Source of the DNA: Burkholderia oklahomensis C6786
Lineage (GTDB): Bacteria > Pseudomonadota > Gammaproteobacteria > Burkholderiales > Burkholderiaceae
NCBI RefSeq assembly: GCF_000959365.1
Contig: NZ_CP009556.1
Location: 558,001-622,000 of the forward strand
Direction: 5' to 3'
Length of the DNA stretch: 64,000 nucleotides
Shown here: positions 46,253 to 54,787 of the stretch, piece by piece
Layout of the letters: each line of letters opens with the position of its first letter
How positions within the stretch are numbered: the stretch's first letter is position 1
Notes under the pieces: model-generated
Told to the model about the DNA's origin: nothing
Databases searched by the model: none
The model's input: the letters and a program-made list of their open reading frames with translations, nothing else
Translations under genes and position numbers: made by a program

Positions 46253-46289
46253 TAGGACGAGTTCTGTTATCCAGTAGGACAAGTACTAG
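46253..46289. promoter_or_regulatory. Paired 14-bp dyads upstream of the fimbrial chaperone
   Basis: TAGGACGAGTTCT (46253-46265) and TAGGACAAGTACTAG (46275-46289) share a TAGGAC-N2-GTnCTA dyad and start 22 bp apart, about two helical turns. The first also occurs exactly, inverted, upstream of the pilin gene. Position and layout fit tandem binding of a LuxR-type response regulator. RcsB and BvgA use dyads of similar length. Which regulator binds is unknown. Confidence 0.6.
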
Positions 46290-46414
46290 TTCGCTTGATT
46301 TATGCCGCTGCTGATGCTGGCCAATTATGAGATAGCTAAGAAAGCGTTTTCTTTGGAGTGCGAGTGACTATCGAACCGATCGGTGATCGGATCTCATCCC
46401 GGAAATTAAATTTA

Positions 46415-46681
46415 TTATGAGGGGTGTCGCGATCTTGTTAGATGGTTTCTATCGATTACGGAGACCGTGCAGCTCGGAACATCAATCGTGCCTTTGACCA
46501 TGAGATCATGGTTCGACGTGCCGGCCTGAATATTCGCCGACCAAATTTGTGCAATAGTAATCGCAAGTATAGAAATGTGTTTTTTCAAATTAAATTTGAT
46601 GTATTTCAAATTGATTGATATTTTATAATTTTTGTATTTTAGCGAGTCGAAGGATGGTGGGTTGTTGCCTGTATTAATCAA
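46415..46681 (-). pseudogene. Truncated second pilin gene (relic)
   Basis: Within this frame LKKHISILAITIAQIWSANI is a degraded signal peptide, and NHDLMVKGTIDVPSCTV closely parallels QDLIVKGTIDVPACTV of the intact pilin upstream. Homology stops after the cysteine, and the frame ends within 16 codons (IDRNHLTRSRHPS). The surroundings are very AT-rich. This is the 5' remnant of a duplicated subunit gene, not a functional pilin. Confidence 0.75.
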
Positions 46682-46700
46682 CCGCGAAACACTATTGACG

Positions 46701-46725
46701 TTAGGGCGCAGCGATTGCGCCCTAA
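46701..46725 (-). terminator. Perfect 10-bp stem-loop after the pilin gene
   Basis: Arms TTAGGGCGCA and TGCGCCCTAA enclose a 5-base loop, 17 bp past the pilin stop. On the coding (minus) strand no T run follows, so it is more likely a 3' RNA-stabilising or partially terminating hairpin than a full terminator. Such structures help major pilin mRNA outnumber chaperone and usher mRNA. Confidence 0.6.
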
Positions 46726-46741
46726 CATGAGTTTGAGGCTG

Positions 46742-47398
46742 TTAGAGACCGAACGCGAATGTCAGCGTTGCGGAGCCATCCAGCTCAACCGCATCCTTCA
46801 GCGCACCGCCCATCGTTTCGGTCCCGCCGAGAACCGCTTCGACTACCATGTTCGCGGTAAAATTCTTTCCGGCCATCTGCGTTTTTGCGCTCTCGTTTGC
46901 CCACCCGTGCGTATAGTTGGGGAGTTTATTCAGTTTTTGAGACAAGGCGATAACTCCCGTACCAGTGAGAGCCGCGTTCTGCGTTGCATACACTTGTGCC
47001 TTTTTGCCGTCGACCTGCGCATCTTGCATCGTCACCGAGTAGTAGCCCAATTTGCCGGTCTCGTTGACCTTACCCAGACCAAATGCGGTGTTGTCTCCGG
47101 AGCTCGCCGAATCGCTGCGATTGTCCGTCACTTTGAAGCTCATATACGTTTCGGCATCGCAACTCACAGTCCATGCCTTTTCCATCTTGGTAAGCGGCGT
47201 AGTCGTCGTGCCGCTCTTGATCAGCGTCGGCGAGATTTTCCCGTAGTCGTACACACCGTTGTCGGCGGCAACGACGGTACAGGCAGGCACATCAATCGTG
47301 CCCTTGACGATGAGATCTTGAGCCGGTGCTGCAGCATGAGCCGCCGTCGTACCGAGCATTGCGATGGACAGCGCGAGAAGAGAGGTTTTCAACTTCAT
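46742..47398 (-). CDS. Fimbrial major subunit-like protein (DUF1120-type)
   Basis: A 218-residue secreted protein. The signal peptide is at residues 1-22 (LLALSIAMLGTTAAHA). The mature part begins APAQDLIVKGTIDVPACTV and has a cysteine pair (PACTV, VSCDAE) as in pilin folds. The C-terminal strand LDGSATLTFAFGL resembles the penultimate-Gly/Phe beta-zipper recognised by chaperones. The style matches the DUF1120 proteins found beside fimbrial genes in Burkholderia. GAGGAAC precedes the ATG at 47398. First gene of the leftward fimbrial cluster. Confidence 0.85.
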   Translation of the reverse strand: MKLKTSLLALSIAMLGTTAAHAAAPAQDLIVKGTIDVPACTVVAADNGVYDYGKISPTLIKSGTTTTPLTKMEKAWTVSCDAETYMSFKVTDNRSDSASSGDNTAFGLGKVNETGKLGYYSVTMQDAQVDGKKAQVYATQNAALTGTGVIALSQKLNKLPNYTHGWANESAKTQMAGKNFTANMVVEAVLGGTETMGGALKDAVELDGSATLTFAFGL

Positions 47399-47502
47399 GG
47401 ATTCGAGTTCCTCAGTAAAAATGGCCTTAGGGCCGGCATATTCCCGGTAAACCAAACGGTTGTTACGGAAATCCGTGGCTGAGATACTAATCAACGAGGT
47501 AG

Positions 47503-47547
47503 GTCCTAACACTAGGACAGGTCCTGTTTTGGGTAGAACTCGTCCTA
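47503..47547. promoter_or_regulatory. Cluster of TAGGAC/GTCCTA dyads upstream of the pilin gene
   Basis: TAGGACAGGTCCTG at 47513-47526 is nearly a perfect dyad. TAGAACTCGTCCTA at 47534-47547 is the exact inverse of the chaperone-side element, and a further GTCCTA half-site is at 47503-47508. Dyads start about 21 bp apart, 115-150 bp before the pilin ATG. This is the same distance and phasing as at the chaperone gene, so one regulator probably controls both promoters. Confidence 0.65.
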
Positions 47548-48613
47548 ACCCGCTGGCGCGACACAGCGAAGAATCCTTCCGGGCGCAGTCCGTACGTCAG
47601 ATGGCCCGGTGGCGTTGGTCACGACGACCTGGCATTCGAGGCAGCGAGCCAGCGTATAACGGGGGCTCGGTCAGCAGTCTGGCGTCAAGCGCAGGAATGC
47701 TGCCGAGACGACTGTACGGAGTGCAGAGCGAGCGAGGAGGATCGCGGCGGCGGCCGCCATGCGGCGTGACCGTTGTTTTCGTCGGTTTGGCATTGCAGTG
47801 CTCGCCCTCCGGGATTGTCGTCCGGATGCTTGTTGCACAGGCGTTGCAAGAAGGAAGCGATAGGCAGGGCAACACACACGCGCGAGAGTGTCGTATCTTC
47901 GAACATCGCTCACTTTGCGATTCCGTCGCTTAATTCGGGCGTGGATGCCGTAGTTAACTCACGATCACGAGTCCCGTAAATCGGAAGAGTGCTTCGAAGG
48001 CGTGCCAGAATCGACCGTCCAATCGCCACGCTCTGATAGGAATTCACATGTGGCCCTTCATCACTGTATGACCCGCGCTAAAGAGGGTCGATTTCTGAGC
48101 ATGATTTCCGTCGAGCAATTTCCGAATGGATGCGTCAATACATGAACCAGACGGACCGTATCGGGATGCGGCTCGAAAGTGGCCCGCGGCCGTGCGCGTC
48201 TTTGTGCATAGTGCAGCAGGACGATCGGTCAATTCGACTGCTCTTGCACGGCACCACATCGTGCTTAATAAGTTCGGCAAGGCAGGTAAAACTCACGTGG
48301 GAGACAGCAATTGTTAATTATTGTTTTGTAATGAAATTCTGAGGTGTTTTGTGTTTATAATGTAAACAAATATGTACTGGGCCGCTAGATTCACGTTGGC
48401 GTGAATTAAAAATTATAAAACGCCATAAAATTATTGAACTCGTAATGAAGCGGTGAGCGCAGATCGGTTGCCGCGCGTTACATTGCTTTTCAAGCGGCAA
48501 AAGTTGGAGATCCACGTTATATAAGCCATATTTGTCCTGGACTGCTGATGGATTAATTTTGGGGCGAATGGAGCGTGTAGTCTATATGACGTTGATACAA
48601 ACCTGGGGGTGAA
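47548..48613. other. Long intergenic region between pilin and response-regulator genes
   Basis: About 1.07 kb. The left half is GC-rich with chance frames only. From 48300 it becomes AT-rich, with a GTTTA-TAAT-GTAAAC near-palindrome at about 48353 and a lone GTCCTG half-site at 48534-48539, upstream of the divergent regulator gene. No gene is supported. Confidence 0.5.
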
Positions 48614-49309
48614 ATGAAAATCGATTTGATTGTTGCTGACGATCATCCCGCACTGATAGCCGGAATAGAGCATGCGCTGAGCGGATCCAGTGCGATCAGA
48701 GTCGCAGGCACCGCAAGCAATTCGACTGAACTGGTCGATCTGCTCGCGTGCGAGCCATGCGATATCCTGATTACCGATTACGCCATGCCTGGCGGCAGCC
48801 ACGGCGACGGCCTTGGGCTGATTTCGTTCTTGAGGCGGCATTACCCCGATTTGAAGATCATCGTGTTCACGGCGATCGACAATCCCGCGCTCATCGCATC
48901 GATGGCACGGCTGGGCGTGCGTGCAGTCGTGAACAAAATGGACCATATCGACAACCTGATTGCGTCGGTCCAGGCTGTCTACGCGGGAGCAACGTACATT
49001 CCGGCGGACGTCGATGCATTCGTATCGTCGCGGATGGCTGATGACGGGCAAGCGCTGTCGATCGAGCGGCAACTCTCAGCCCGGGAATTGGAGATCGTTC
49101 GTCTTTACGTATCCGGACTTTCCGTCAACGAAATTGCTGCCTATCTTCATCGCAGCAAGCAAGCGGTCAGCACGCAAAAGATGAATGCGATGCGAAAGCT
49201 CGGCATCGAACGCGATGCGAGCCTGTTCCGCTTTGCGTATGAAACAGGTCTCATGGCGGCCGGTGTGCCGTCCGAGGTTCCGGTCAGGGCGCAGGCGGCG
49301 GCGCATTGA
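48614..49309 (+). CDS. RcsB/BvgA-like response regulator (REC-LuxR HTH)
   Basis: A 231-residue response regulator. The receiver has the acidic pocket VADDHP, phospho-acceptor Asp55 (LITDYAMPGG) and conserved Lys108 (VVNKMD). The HTH reads LSARELEIVRLYVSGLSVNEIAAYL then QAVSTQKMNAMRKLGI. The start follows GGGGGTG. It is divergent from the fimbrial operon, the best-preserved of the three paralogues here, and the likeliest direct regulator of the pilin and chaperone promoters. It has no cognate kinase adjacent, so it presumably receives phosphate from one of the two Hpt-bearing hybrids nearby. Confidence 0.9.
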   Translation: MKIDLIVADDHPALIAGIEHALSGSSAIRVAGTASNSTELVDLLACEPCDILITDYAMPGGSHGDGLGLISFLRRHYPDLKIIVFTAIDNPALIASMARLGVRAVVNKMDHIDNLIASVQAVYAGATYIPADVDAFVSSRMADDGQALSIERQLSARELEIVRLYVSGLSVNEIAAYLHRSKQAVSTQKMNAMRKLGIERDASLFRFAYETGLMAAGVPSEVPVRAQAAAH

Positions 49310-49842
49310 TTGCCGCTTCGCCGTGGCGCCGGATCGTTCCGCTCGTCACGATATCCTCATGCGGCAGGCGTCCTGCTTAGCACAACTGGACGCGGAACTT
49401 GCGGTCGCGACGCAAAATGCGCAGTTCGGGTAGGCGAAGCGCTGTCGGACACGTATCGTTTAATGCGCCGGCGCCAGCCTGGAACTGCCATTGCGTGCTT
49501 TTTGCTGCGAGCCGTGCGCGCGCAGCAATACGACCGGGCACCCGCTCAACCGGAGGGCGGTTTCCGCCCCCTCGTCACGCATCGGTGCGCGTCTCTCTTT
49601 TCGGCGGCTGCAATGCTGACTGACGCTCGGTTTGGGCGGTTGTTGAACTGCCCGGGGGCAGCTGCCGGATCAGCGCGCGGTTCCAGCCAAATTCGTCGAG
49701 GGACGCAATCGTGCCTCAGTCCCGGCCATCACGTGTGGTGGCACGGCGGTTCGGTGCTGCGATTTCATCCAAAATTGTCGTTGTCCTGGTGGCTCGACAA
49801 TTCGAAGACCTTCCTGTCTTTTCAGCGTATCCATGCCGGTTC
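49310..49842. other. Gene-poor region
   Basis: About 530 bp with short chance frames only, between the regulator and the H-NS relic. No ribosome-site-supported gene seen. Confidence 0.45.
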
Positions 49843-50037
49843 TCACCCGAGCACGGTCCACGTCGAGCCGCTAACCGGGTCGTAGCACTCGGGCTCGCGC
49901 TTCTTCTTCGAAGAAAATACTTCTTGAGGCGTAAAGCCGAATTCTGCCACGCGTTCGCGAATCTCCTGGAGCACTTTGGCTGAAGTCGCCTTGCGATTCC
50001 GGTCCAGGGATGCTTGAAGCGATTTGAAATGTTGTTT
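49843..50037 (-). pseudogene. H-NS-family protein relic
   Basis: The minus-strand frame reads KVLQEIRERVAEFGFTPQEV followed by SSKKKREPECYDPVSGSTWT and ends VLG-stop. That is the linker and the start of the H-NS DNA-binding motif (Y-DP-x-G-x-TW), but the essential GRGR-P-W ending is missing. Upstream the frame meets a stop after 16 codons without a start codon. It is a remnant of an H-NS-like xenogeneic silencer lying inside AT-rich DNA of the type such proteins repress. Confidence 0.7.
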
Positions 50038-50576
50038 TTACTTTCGATAACTGTTAATGCCTGAATTTTTTCGATCTAATACGATGTTAGATTGGTGAGG
50101 TATGTCGTTTAATAATCTCTATATTGTCGAATTCTAATTTAAAGATCCAATATGTGTAATTTGGAAAATATGGATTAATTGCGCTTTAAATCGTGATTGT
50201 CGAAATTCAATCGCCGGCCTTCATCCGTCCTCGGCCGTCGCGCAACGGCGATGATGTTCGATGTGCGGCCGGCGACGGGAACGCCGAGATGATTCCGGCG
50301 GGCACGCGGCCACTTGCCGAAGATGCCGGAACGAGGCGCAAGCCGTTTGGGGCGCCGCGATATCCCAGCCGTGAGACGCGCCGCGATCCGCCCTCCCTGT
50401 TCTCCGAATCGATCCGGGAATAAGTCACTCGCGCAGGCGTTTACTGCACGTACCGTTCGCTGCAGGAAGTGTTCATGCCTTTGCTCAGGCAGGCGTGTTT
50501 GCGCGCTCGATGAATCGGCACATGGCAATCGCTCGGCTCTTGGCAACTGCGGCGTCTCGATGCAAAGGAGGCAGCC
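50038..50576. other. Gene-free region upstream of the cupredoxin
   Basis: About 540 bp. It is AT-rich to 50190, then GC-rich without a supported frame. It may include the promoter for the cupredoxin-chr group and the missing upstream part of the H-NS relic. Confidence 0.45.
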
Positions 50577-50993
50577 ATGCGTGTCGCTTACCGAATCGTC
50601 ATTTTCGCCAATGTCGCCGCGCTCGGCGCGATTTCGAATGCCGCCTGCGCACAACACACCATCAAGGCAACGTTGCAGTCGGGCTCGATCCAACTCGACA
50701 CACACAACGTAAAGGCGGGACGCGTCACACTTGACGTCAAAAATTCCGCGACCAACAACATGGAGCACGAACTCGTCGTGCTGAAGACGGATCTTGCCGA
50801 TGACGCGCTGCCCGTTAGCAAGGGGCAGGTGCTCGAGCAGAAGCTGAGAAAGATCGGGGAAGTCGAGGATATCGCACCGGGTAAGAGCAAACGGATGTCA
50901 TTCAAGCTCGCGCCCGGCCGCTACGCCCTGATCTGCAACAGGCCGGGACACTATGCGGCGGGCATGCACACGGCACTTGTCGTTGCACCGTGA
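50577..50993 (+). CDS. Periplasmic cupredoxin-like copper protein
   Basis: A 138-residue exported protein with a signal peptide (about residues 1-25, ending NAACA, then QHTIKATL). The cupredoxin fold is indicated by NMEHELVVLK (first His ligand) and the C-terminal loop YALICNRPGHYAAGMH with Cys, His and Met at type-1 copper spacing. AAGGAGG precedes the ATG. It lies 120 bp upstream of chrB-chrA in the same direction. A link to chromate or redox stress is inferred from position; azurin-like electron transfer is the alternative. Confidence 0.8.
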   Translation: MRVAYRIVIFANVAALGAISNAACAQHTIKATLQSGSIQLDTHNVKAGRVTLDVKNSATNNMEHELVVLKTDLADDALPVSKGQVLEQKLRKIGEVEDIAPGKSKRMSFKLAPGRYALICNRPGHYAAGMHTALVVAP

Positions 50994-51112
50994 AGCGTTT
51001 GGCGGGTCGGGTCGAATACGGGGACACGCCGCACGCGACGATCGCGACGCCATGAGGCAGGTTCGCGATGACAAACTTGTAGATGTCGTTACGTGTGAGT
51101 AGTATTAACTAC

Positions 51113-52089
51113 ATGATCGACATTTCGACTTGGTCGCTTCTTGTTCTGACCCTGCCTACGGAGAACGCAACGGCCCGCATGCGGTTCTGGCGCGCGCTCA
51201 AGGCAAAGGGCTGCGCGGTGTTGCGCGACGGCATTTACCTGCTGCCGTATACAGAAGAACTGAGTGCATGCTGCGCGAACTCGCGGGTGCGATCGCCGAA
51301 AGCGGCGGCACCGCCTACCTGTTGCGCGCGCCGAGCCTCGACGCGTCGCAAGAGCGGGAATTCCGAGCGCTTTTCGATCGCGATGAGGACTACGCCACCT
51401 TCGCACGAGGCCTTTCGGATGCCCGCAAAACACTTTCAGGGCAATCGGCCGCCGAACTGGCTCGACTGCTGCGCCGCCTGCAAAAAGACTACGAGGCCGT
51501 CCGGGCGATCGACTACTTCCCGGGCGACTCGGCAACCCGTGCGGAAGTCGCCTGGCAGGACTTCATCGCGCTGGTCGACACTGTGCTGTCACCGGGCGAG
51601 CCGCACGCAGCGGATTGCGCAATCCGTCTGCTTTCTATCGACGAGTATCAAGGGCGCATCTGGGCGACGCGTCAGCGCATGTGGGTCGATCGCGTCGCCA
51701 GTGCATGGCTGATTCGCCGTTTCATCGACGCACGAGCCCGCTTCGTCTGGCTCGCGTCGCCGACGGATTGCCCGCCTCACGCGCTGGGATTCGATTTCGA
51801 CGGCGCCACGTTTACCCATGTCGGCGAGCGTGTGACGTTCGAGGTACTGCTAGCGAGCTTCGGGCTCGACAAGGATCCTGCGTTGCTGCGACTCGGCGAG
51901 ATTGTGCATGCGCTCGACGTCGGCGGTCCTGCGTTGCCCGAGACGGTCGGATTCGAGGCAGTCGTGGCCGGCACTCGCCGACGTGTCGAGAACGACGATC
52001 ACTTACTGGAGCAGATGGGCTCGGTGCTCGACTCGCTTTACGCGTATTTCGCCTCGAATGGGAAGAACGAGGCCTCGGAGCGCTCATGA
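51113..52089 (+). pseudogene. chrB: Chromate resistance protein ChrB, frameshifted
   Basis: The N-terminus (MIDISTWSLLVLTLPTENAT..., GIYLLPYTEELSA) reads in one frame to about 51266, then the expected continuation (MLRELAGAIAESGG... FDRDEDYATFARG) is in the next frame. A single missing base in a Ser-Ala-Met stretch near 51265-51267 explains it. The remaining ChrB domain is intact, including MWVDRVASAWLIRRFIDARA. ChrB senses chromate and regulates or assists ChrA. Its stop overlaps the chrA start (ATGA). A shorter protein from an internal start might still be made. Confidence 0.82.
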
Positions 52090-53261
52090 CCACCGTGACG
52101 GCGACTGCGCCGACCTACTCATTGGGCCAGCTGGTCGGATACGTGCTGCGTCTTGGCACGTTCGGCTTTGGCGGACCGGTTGCGCTTGCAGGTTATATGC
52201 GCCGGGATCTCGTCGAACGACGCGGCTGGATCACCGAGGCGGACTACAAGGAAGGGCTCACGCTGGCCCAGCTCGCCCCCGGACCGATGGCTGCCCAGCT
52301 CGCGATCTATCTCGGTTACGTCCATTACCGTGTCATCGGTGCAACTCTCGTCGGGTTCGCGTTCGTGTTGCCGTCGTTTCTGATGGTGCTCGCGCTCGGC
52401 TTCGCGTATGCGCAATTCGGGGGGCTGTCGTGGATGCAGGCGGTCTTCTACGGCGTCGGGGCCGCGGTGGTCGGCATCATCGCGACGAGCGCGTACAAGC
52501 TCACGACGAAAACCGTCGGCCATGACAAGCTGCTCTGGGCCATTTTCCTGACACTCGCCGCCGTGACCTTCATCACGGAATCGGAAATCGCGTGGCTCTT
52601 CATCGTCGCCGGGCTGATCGGCTGGCTTCGGCGCGCTCCGCCCAATTGGCTGCACAAGAGCGGCTTGCATGCGCTTGTCGGCGCGAACCTGCCCGCCGCA
52701 AGCGGCCTGCTGAGCGGTGTCAATCTTCCGCTGCTCGGACAGATCGGCGTGTTCTTCGCGAAGGCCGGCGCGTTCGTGTTCGGGTCGGGACTCGCAATCG
52801 TGCCGTTCCTGTATGGCGGTGTCGTCACCGAGCATCACTGGCTCAACGACAAGCAATTCGTCGACGCGGTCGCGGTCGCGATGATCACGCCGGGTCCGGT
52901 CGTGATTACCGTCGGCTTCATCGGGTACCTGGTGGCGGGTTTGCCCGGCGCGTGCATCGCCGCGCTCGGCACGTTCCTGCCGTGCTATCTGTTCACCGTC
53001 ATCCCGGCGCCTTACGTCAAGAAGTACGGACACCGTCCCGGTGTCAAGGCGTTCGTCGACGGCATCACCGCGGCGGCCGTCGGCGCGATCTCGGGCTCGG
53101 TTCTCGTGATCGCGAAGCGTTCGATCGTCGATGTCCCGACTGCCATCCTCGCCGTTGTGACCGTCGTTCTGCTTTGGCGCTTCAAGAAACTGCAGGAGCC
53201 GGTGATCGTGATCGCAGCGGCACTCGTCGGACTGGTGGCGTACCCGTTCCTCCATCGTTGA
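52086..53261 (+). CDS. chrA: Chromate efflux transporter ChrA (CHR family)
   Basis: A 391-residue, two-domain CHR-family membrane protein that expels chromate. The N-terminal domain has FGFGGPVALAGYM and QLAPGPMAAQLAIYLGY. The C-terminal domain repeats the pattern with VFGSGLAIVPFLYGG and MITPGPVVITVGFIGYL. The start codon overlaps the chrB stop, so translation is coupled to it. That could be upset by the chrB frameshift, although ribosomes terminating early would leave only reinitiation. Confidence 0.9.
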   Translation: MTTVTATAPTYSLGQLVGYVLRLGTFGFGGPVALAGYMRRDLVERRGWITEADYKEGLTLAQLAPGPMAAQLAIYLGYVHYRVIGATLVGFAFVLPSFLMVLALGFAYAQFGGLSWMQAVFYGVGAAVVGIIATSAYKLTTKTVGHDKLLWAIFLTLAAVTFITESEIAWLFIVAGLIGWLRRAPPNWLHKSGLHALVGANLPAASGLLSGVNLPLLGQIGVFFAKAGAFVFGSGLAIVPFLYGGVVTEHHWLNDKQFVDAVAVAMITPGPVVITVGFIGYLVAGLPGACIAALGTFLPCYLFTVIPAPYVKKYGHRPGVKAFVDGITAAAVGAISGSVLVIAKRSIVDVPTAILAVVTVVLLWRFKKLQEPVIVIAAALVGLVAYPFLHR

Positions 53262-53299
53262 CTCGTCGCATTGCCGGGAGGCGAAAATGACACGCCAGA

Positions 53300-53916
53300 C
53301 AAACATGTCGGCCACCGGTCCGGGTACCTTCGAAAGATTGGGCGCGGATATCCGATGAATACGGGGAAACGGAAACCGTCATCGACGTTCGGACCAACCG
53401 ACGCATCGCAACGATTCCGCTCGAAGGCGAGGCCGGCAATTCGCAATACGAATCGGTCTCCCGTCATATCTTCGTGAACGTCCAGACGCGACGTCAGGTT
53501 GTCGAAATCGACCCGACGACGGATCGTGTCGTGGGCCGCTTCGATCTGCTGGGTGTCAAAGGCAATTACGGCCTGTTGTCGATCCGCGCAATTGTCTCGC
53601 CTTTATCGCGTGCGAGGGCAACGACAAGCTGATTGTCTTTGATATGCGCTCGAAGCAGGTTGGCCAATCGTTCAATACCGGGGCCGAGCCGGACGTACTG
53701 GCGCTAGACCCGACACCGGGCATACTTTATATCGGGGGTGAAACAGGTACGGTTTCGATATTCCGCGTGAGCGGCGCCAGGGTCGAAAAAATAGGCGAAG
53801 GGCATCTCGGACCCAACGCGCATATTGTCGGGGTCGACTCGGCAACACATCAGTCGTTCTTCCCACTGAAGAATGTTCGCGGGCGGCCGATGCTGCGCGT
53901 CATGGCCCTCCGATAA
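53300..53916 (+). pseudogene. YncE-like beta-propeller protein, truncated and frameshifted
   Basis: One frame gives ETVIDVRTNRRIATIPLEGE and IFVNVQTRRQVVEIDPTTDR, propeller blades of the YVTN/YncE type. At about 53575-53579 a missing base moves the reading to the next frame (FIACEGNDKLIVFDMRSKQV ... VLALDPTPGILYIGG), ending VMALR at 53916. No signal peptide or first blades are readable at the 5' end. Relatives sit beside chromate or metal genes in some proteobacteria. Confidence 0.7.
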
Positions 53917-54134
53917 CAAAGGTGGTCGGCCCGACACGGTAACGGAGCCGCGTCGCCATTTGTAGCCGTATCCCTGGGATAGCCCGGCGTGTCGCGTCGT
54001 TTACTCATCAGGCGACTCTGTACCAAGCGGCAAACCGCTACCGCGGCGTCGTGAATCGGCGCAAACAAACCAATGTGCCGAGTTTGCCAGTGACGTCGTG
54101 TGTCAAGTGGTCGGGGTCAATGCAGGAGCCGATC

Positions 54135-54644
54135 ATGCGCAACTTGCTTCGTTTCGGGATGGGACTCGTCGATCTTGGCTTTTCCGCGTCTGCCTTTGCT
54201 CAAATGTATGACGATCTGCCGGCCTACGGCACCAATTGCCGTGCGGTCCTCGGGCAGGCGGATATCGACGGCACGGTGCAGCAGGTCGTGGGGCGTGCGT
54301 GCCTGCAAAGTGACGGAACATGGCAGATCGTGCAAAGTCCCGATGGTAGCGTTCTGTGGTATCCGCTCGCGGCCTACCCGTACCCCGACCCCTGGTATTG
54401 GGGGCCGCCGCTTTTCATCGGCGCGGGCGTGAGCTTCATCTTTGTCGACCGTTTCCATCACTTCCGTCATTTCCATCGCTTTGATCACTTCGGTCACTTC
54501 AATCAGATGGATCATCGCCGCTTTGGTATGCCAATGGGAACAGGCTTTCACCGTGGTCCATTCCCTGTCGGTGGGGCCCGCGGGTTCGGCGGAGTCCATC
54601 GGTTCGGCGGAATGAGCGGCGCTGGCGGAATGCGGCGGCACTAG
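54135..54644 (+). CDS. Exported His/Phe-rich protein with surface-antigen-like domain
   Basis: A 169-residue protein with a signal peptide (about residues 1-22, ending ASAFA). A core reads CRAVLGQADIDGTVQQVVGR then ACLQSDGTWQIV, similar to the terminal domain of 17-kDa-type surface antigens. The C-terminal half is Trp/Pro/Tyr-rich and then strikingly His/Phe-rich (RFHHFRHFHRFDHFGHF), ending in Gly/Arg/His. GGAG precedes the start. The histidine tract could bind metal. It lies between the chr remnants and an IS6 fragment. Function unknown. Confidence 0.65.
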   Translation: MRNLLRFGMGLVDLGFSASAFAQMYDDLPAYGTNCRAVLGQADIDGTVQQVVGRACLQSDGTWQIVQSPDGSVLWYPLAAYPYPDPWYWGPPLFIGAGVSFIFVDRFHHFRHFHRFDHFGHFNQMDHRRFGMPMGTGFHRGPFPVGGARGFGGVHRFGGMSGAGGMRRH

Positions 54645-54787
54645 CCCAACGTCTCCAGTTTGCACCTGTCATTTCGCATAGCCGAAGCGGATCACGTCAT
54701 GTAAGCGGTCCGCGTCGGCACGTCCAGCGTTGACGGGCCAATAAACGCCGTAGAACGTTGGGCCGCTCTGCCTCCATGGCGCTGACC

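Noticed and set aside
47460..47933. A 157-codon plus-strand frame upstream of the pilin gene
   Set aside because: It runs through the dyad operator cluster, lacks a ribosome site and has no protein-like features.
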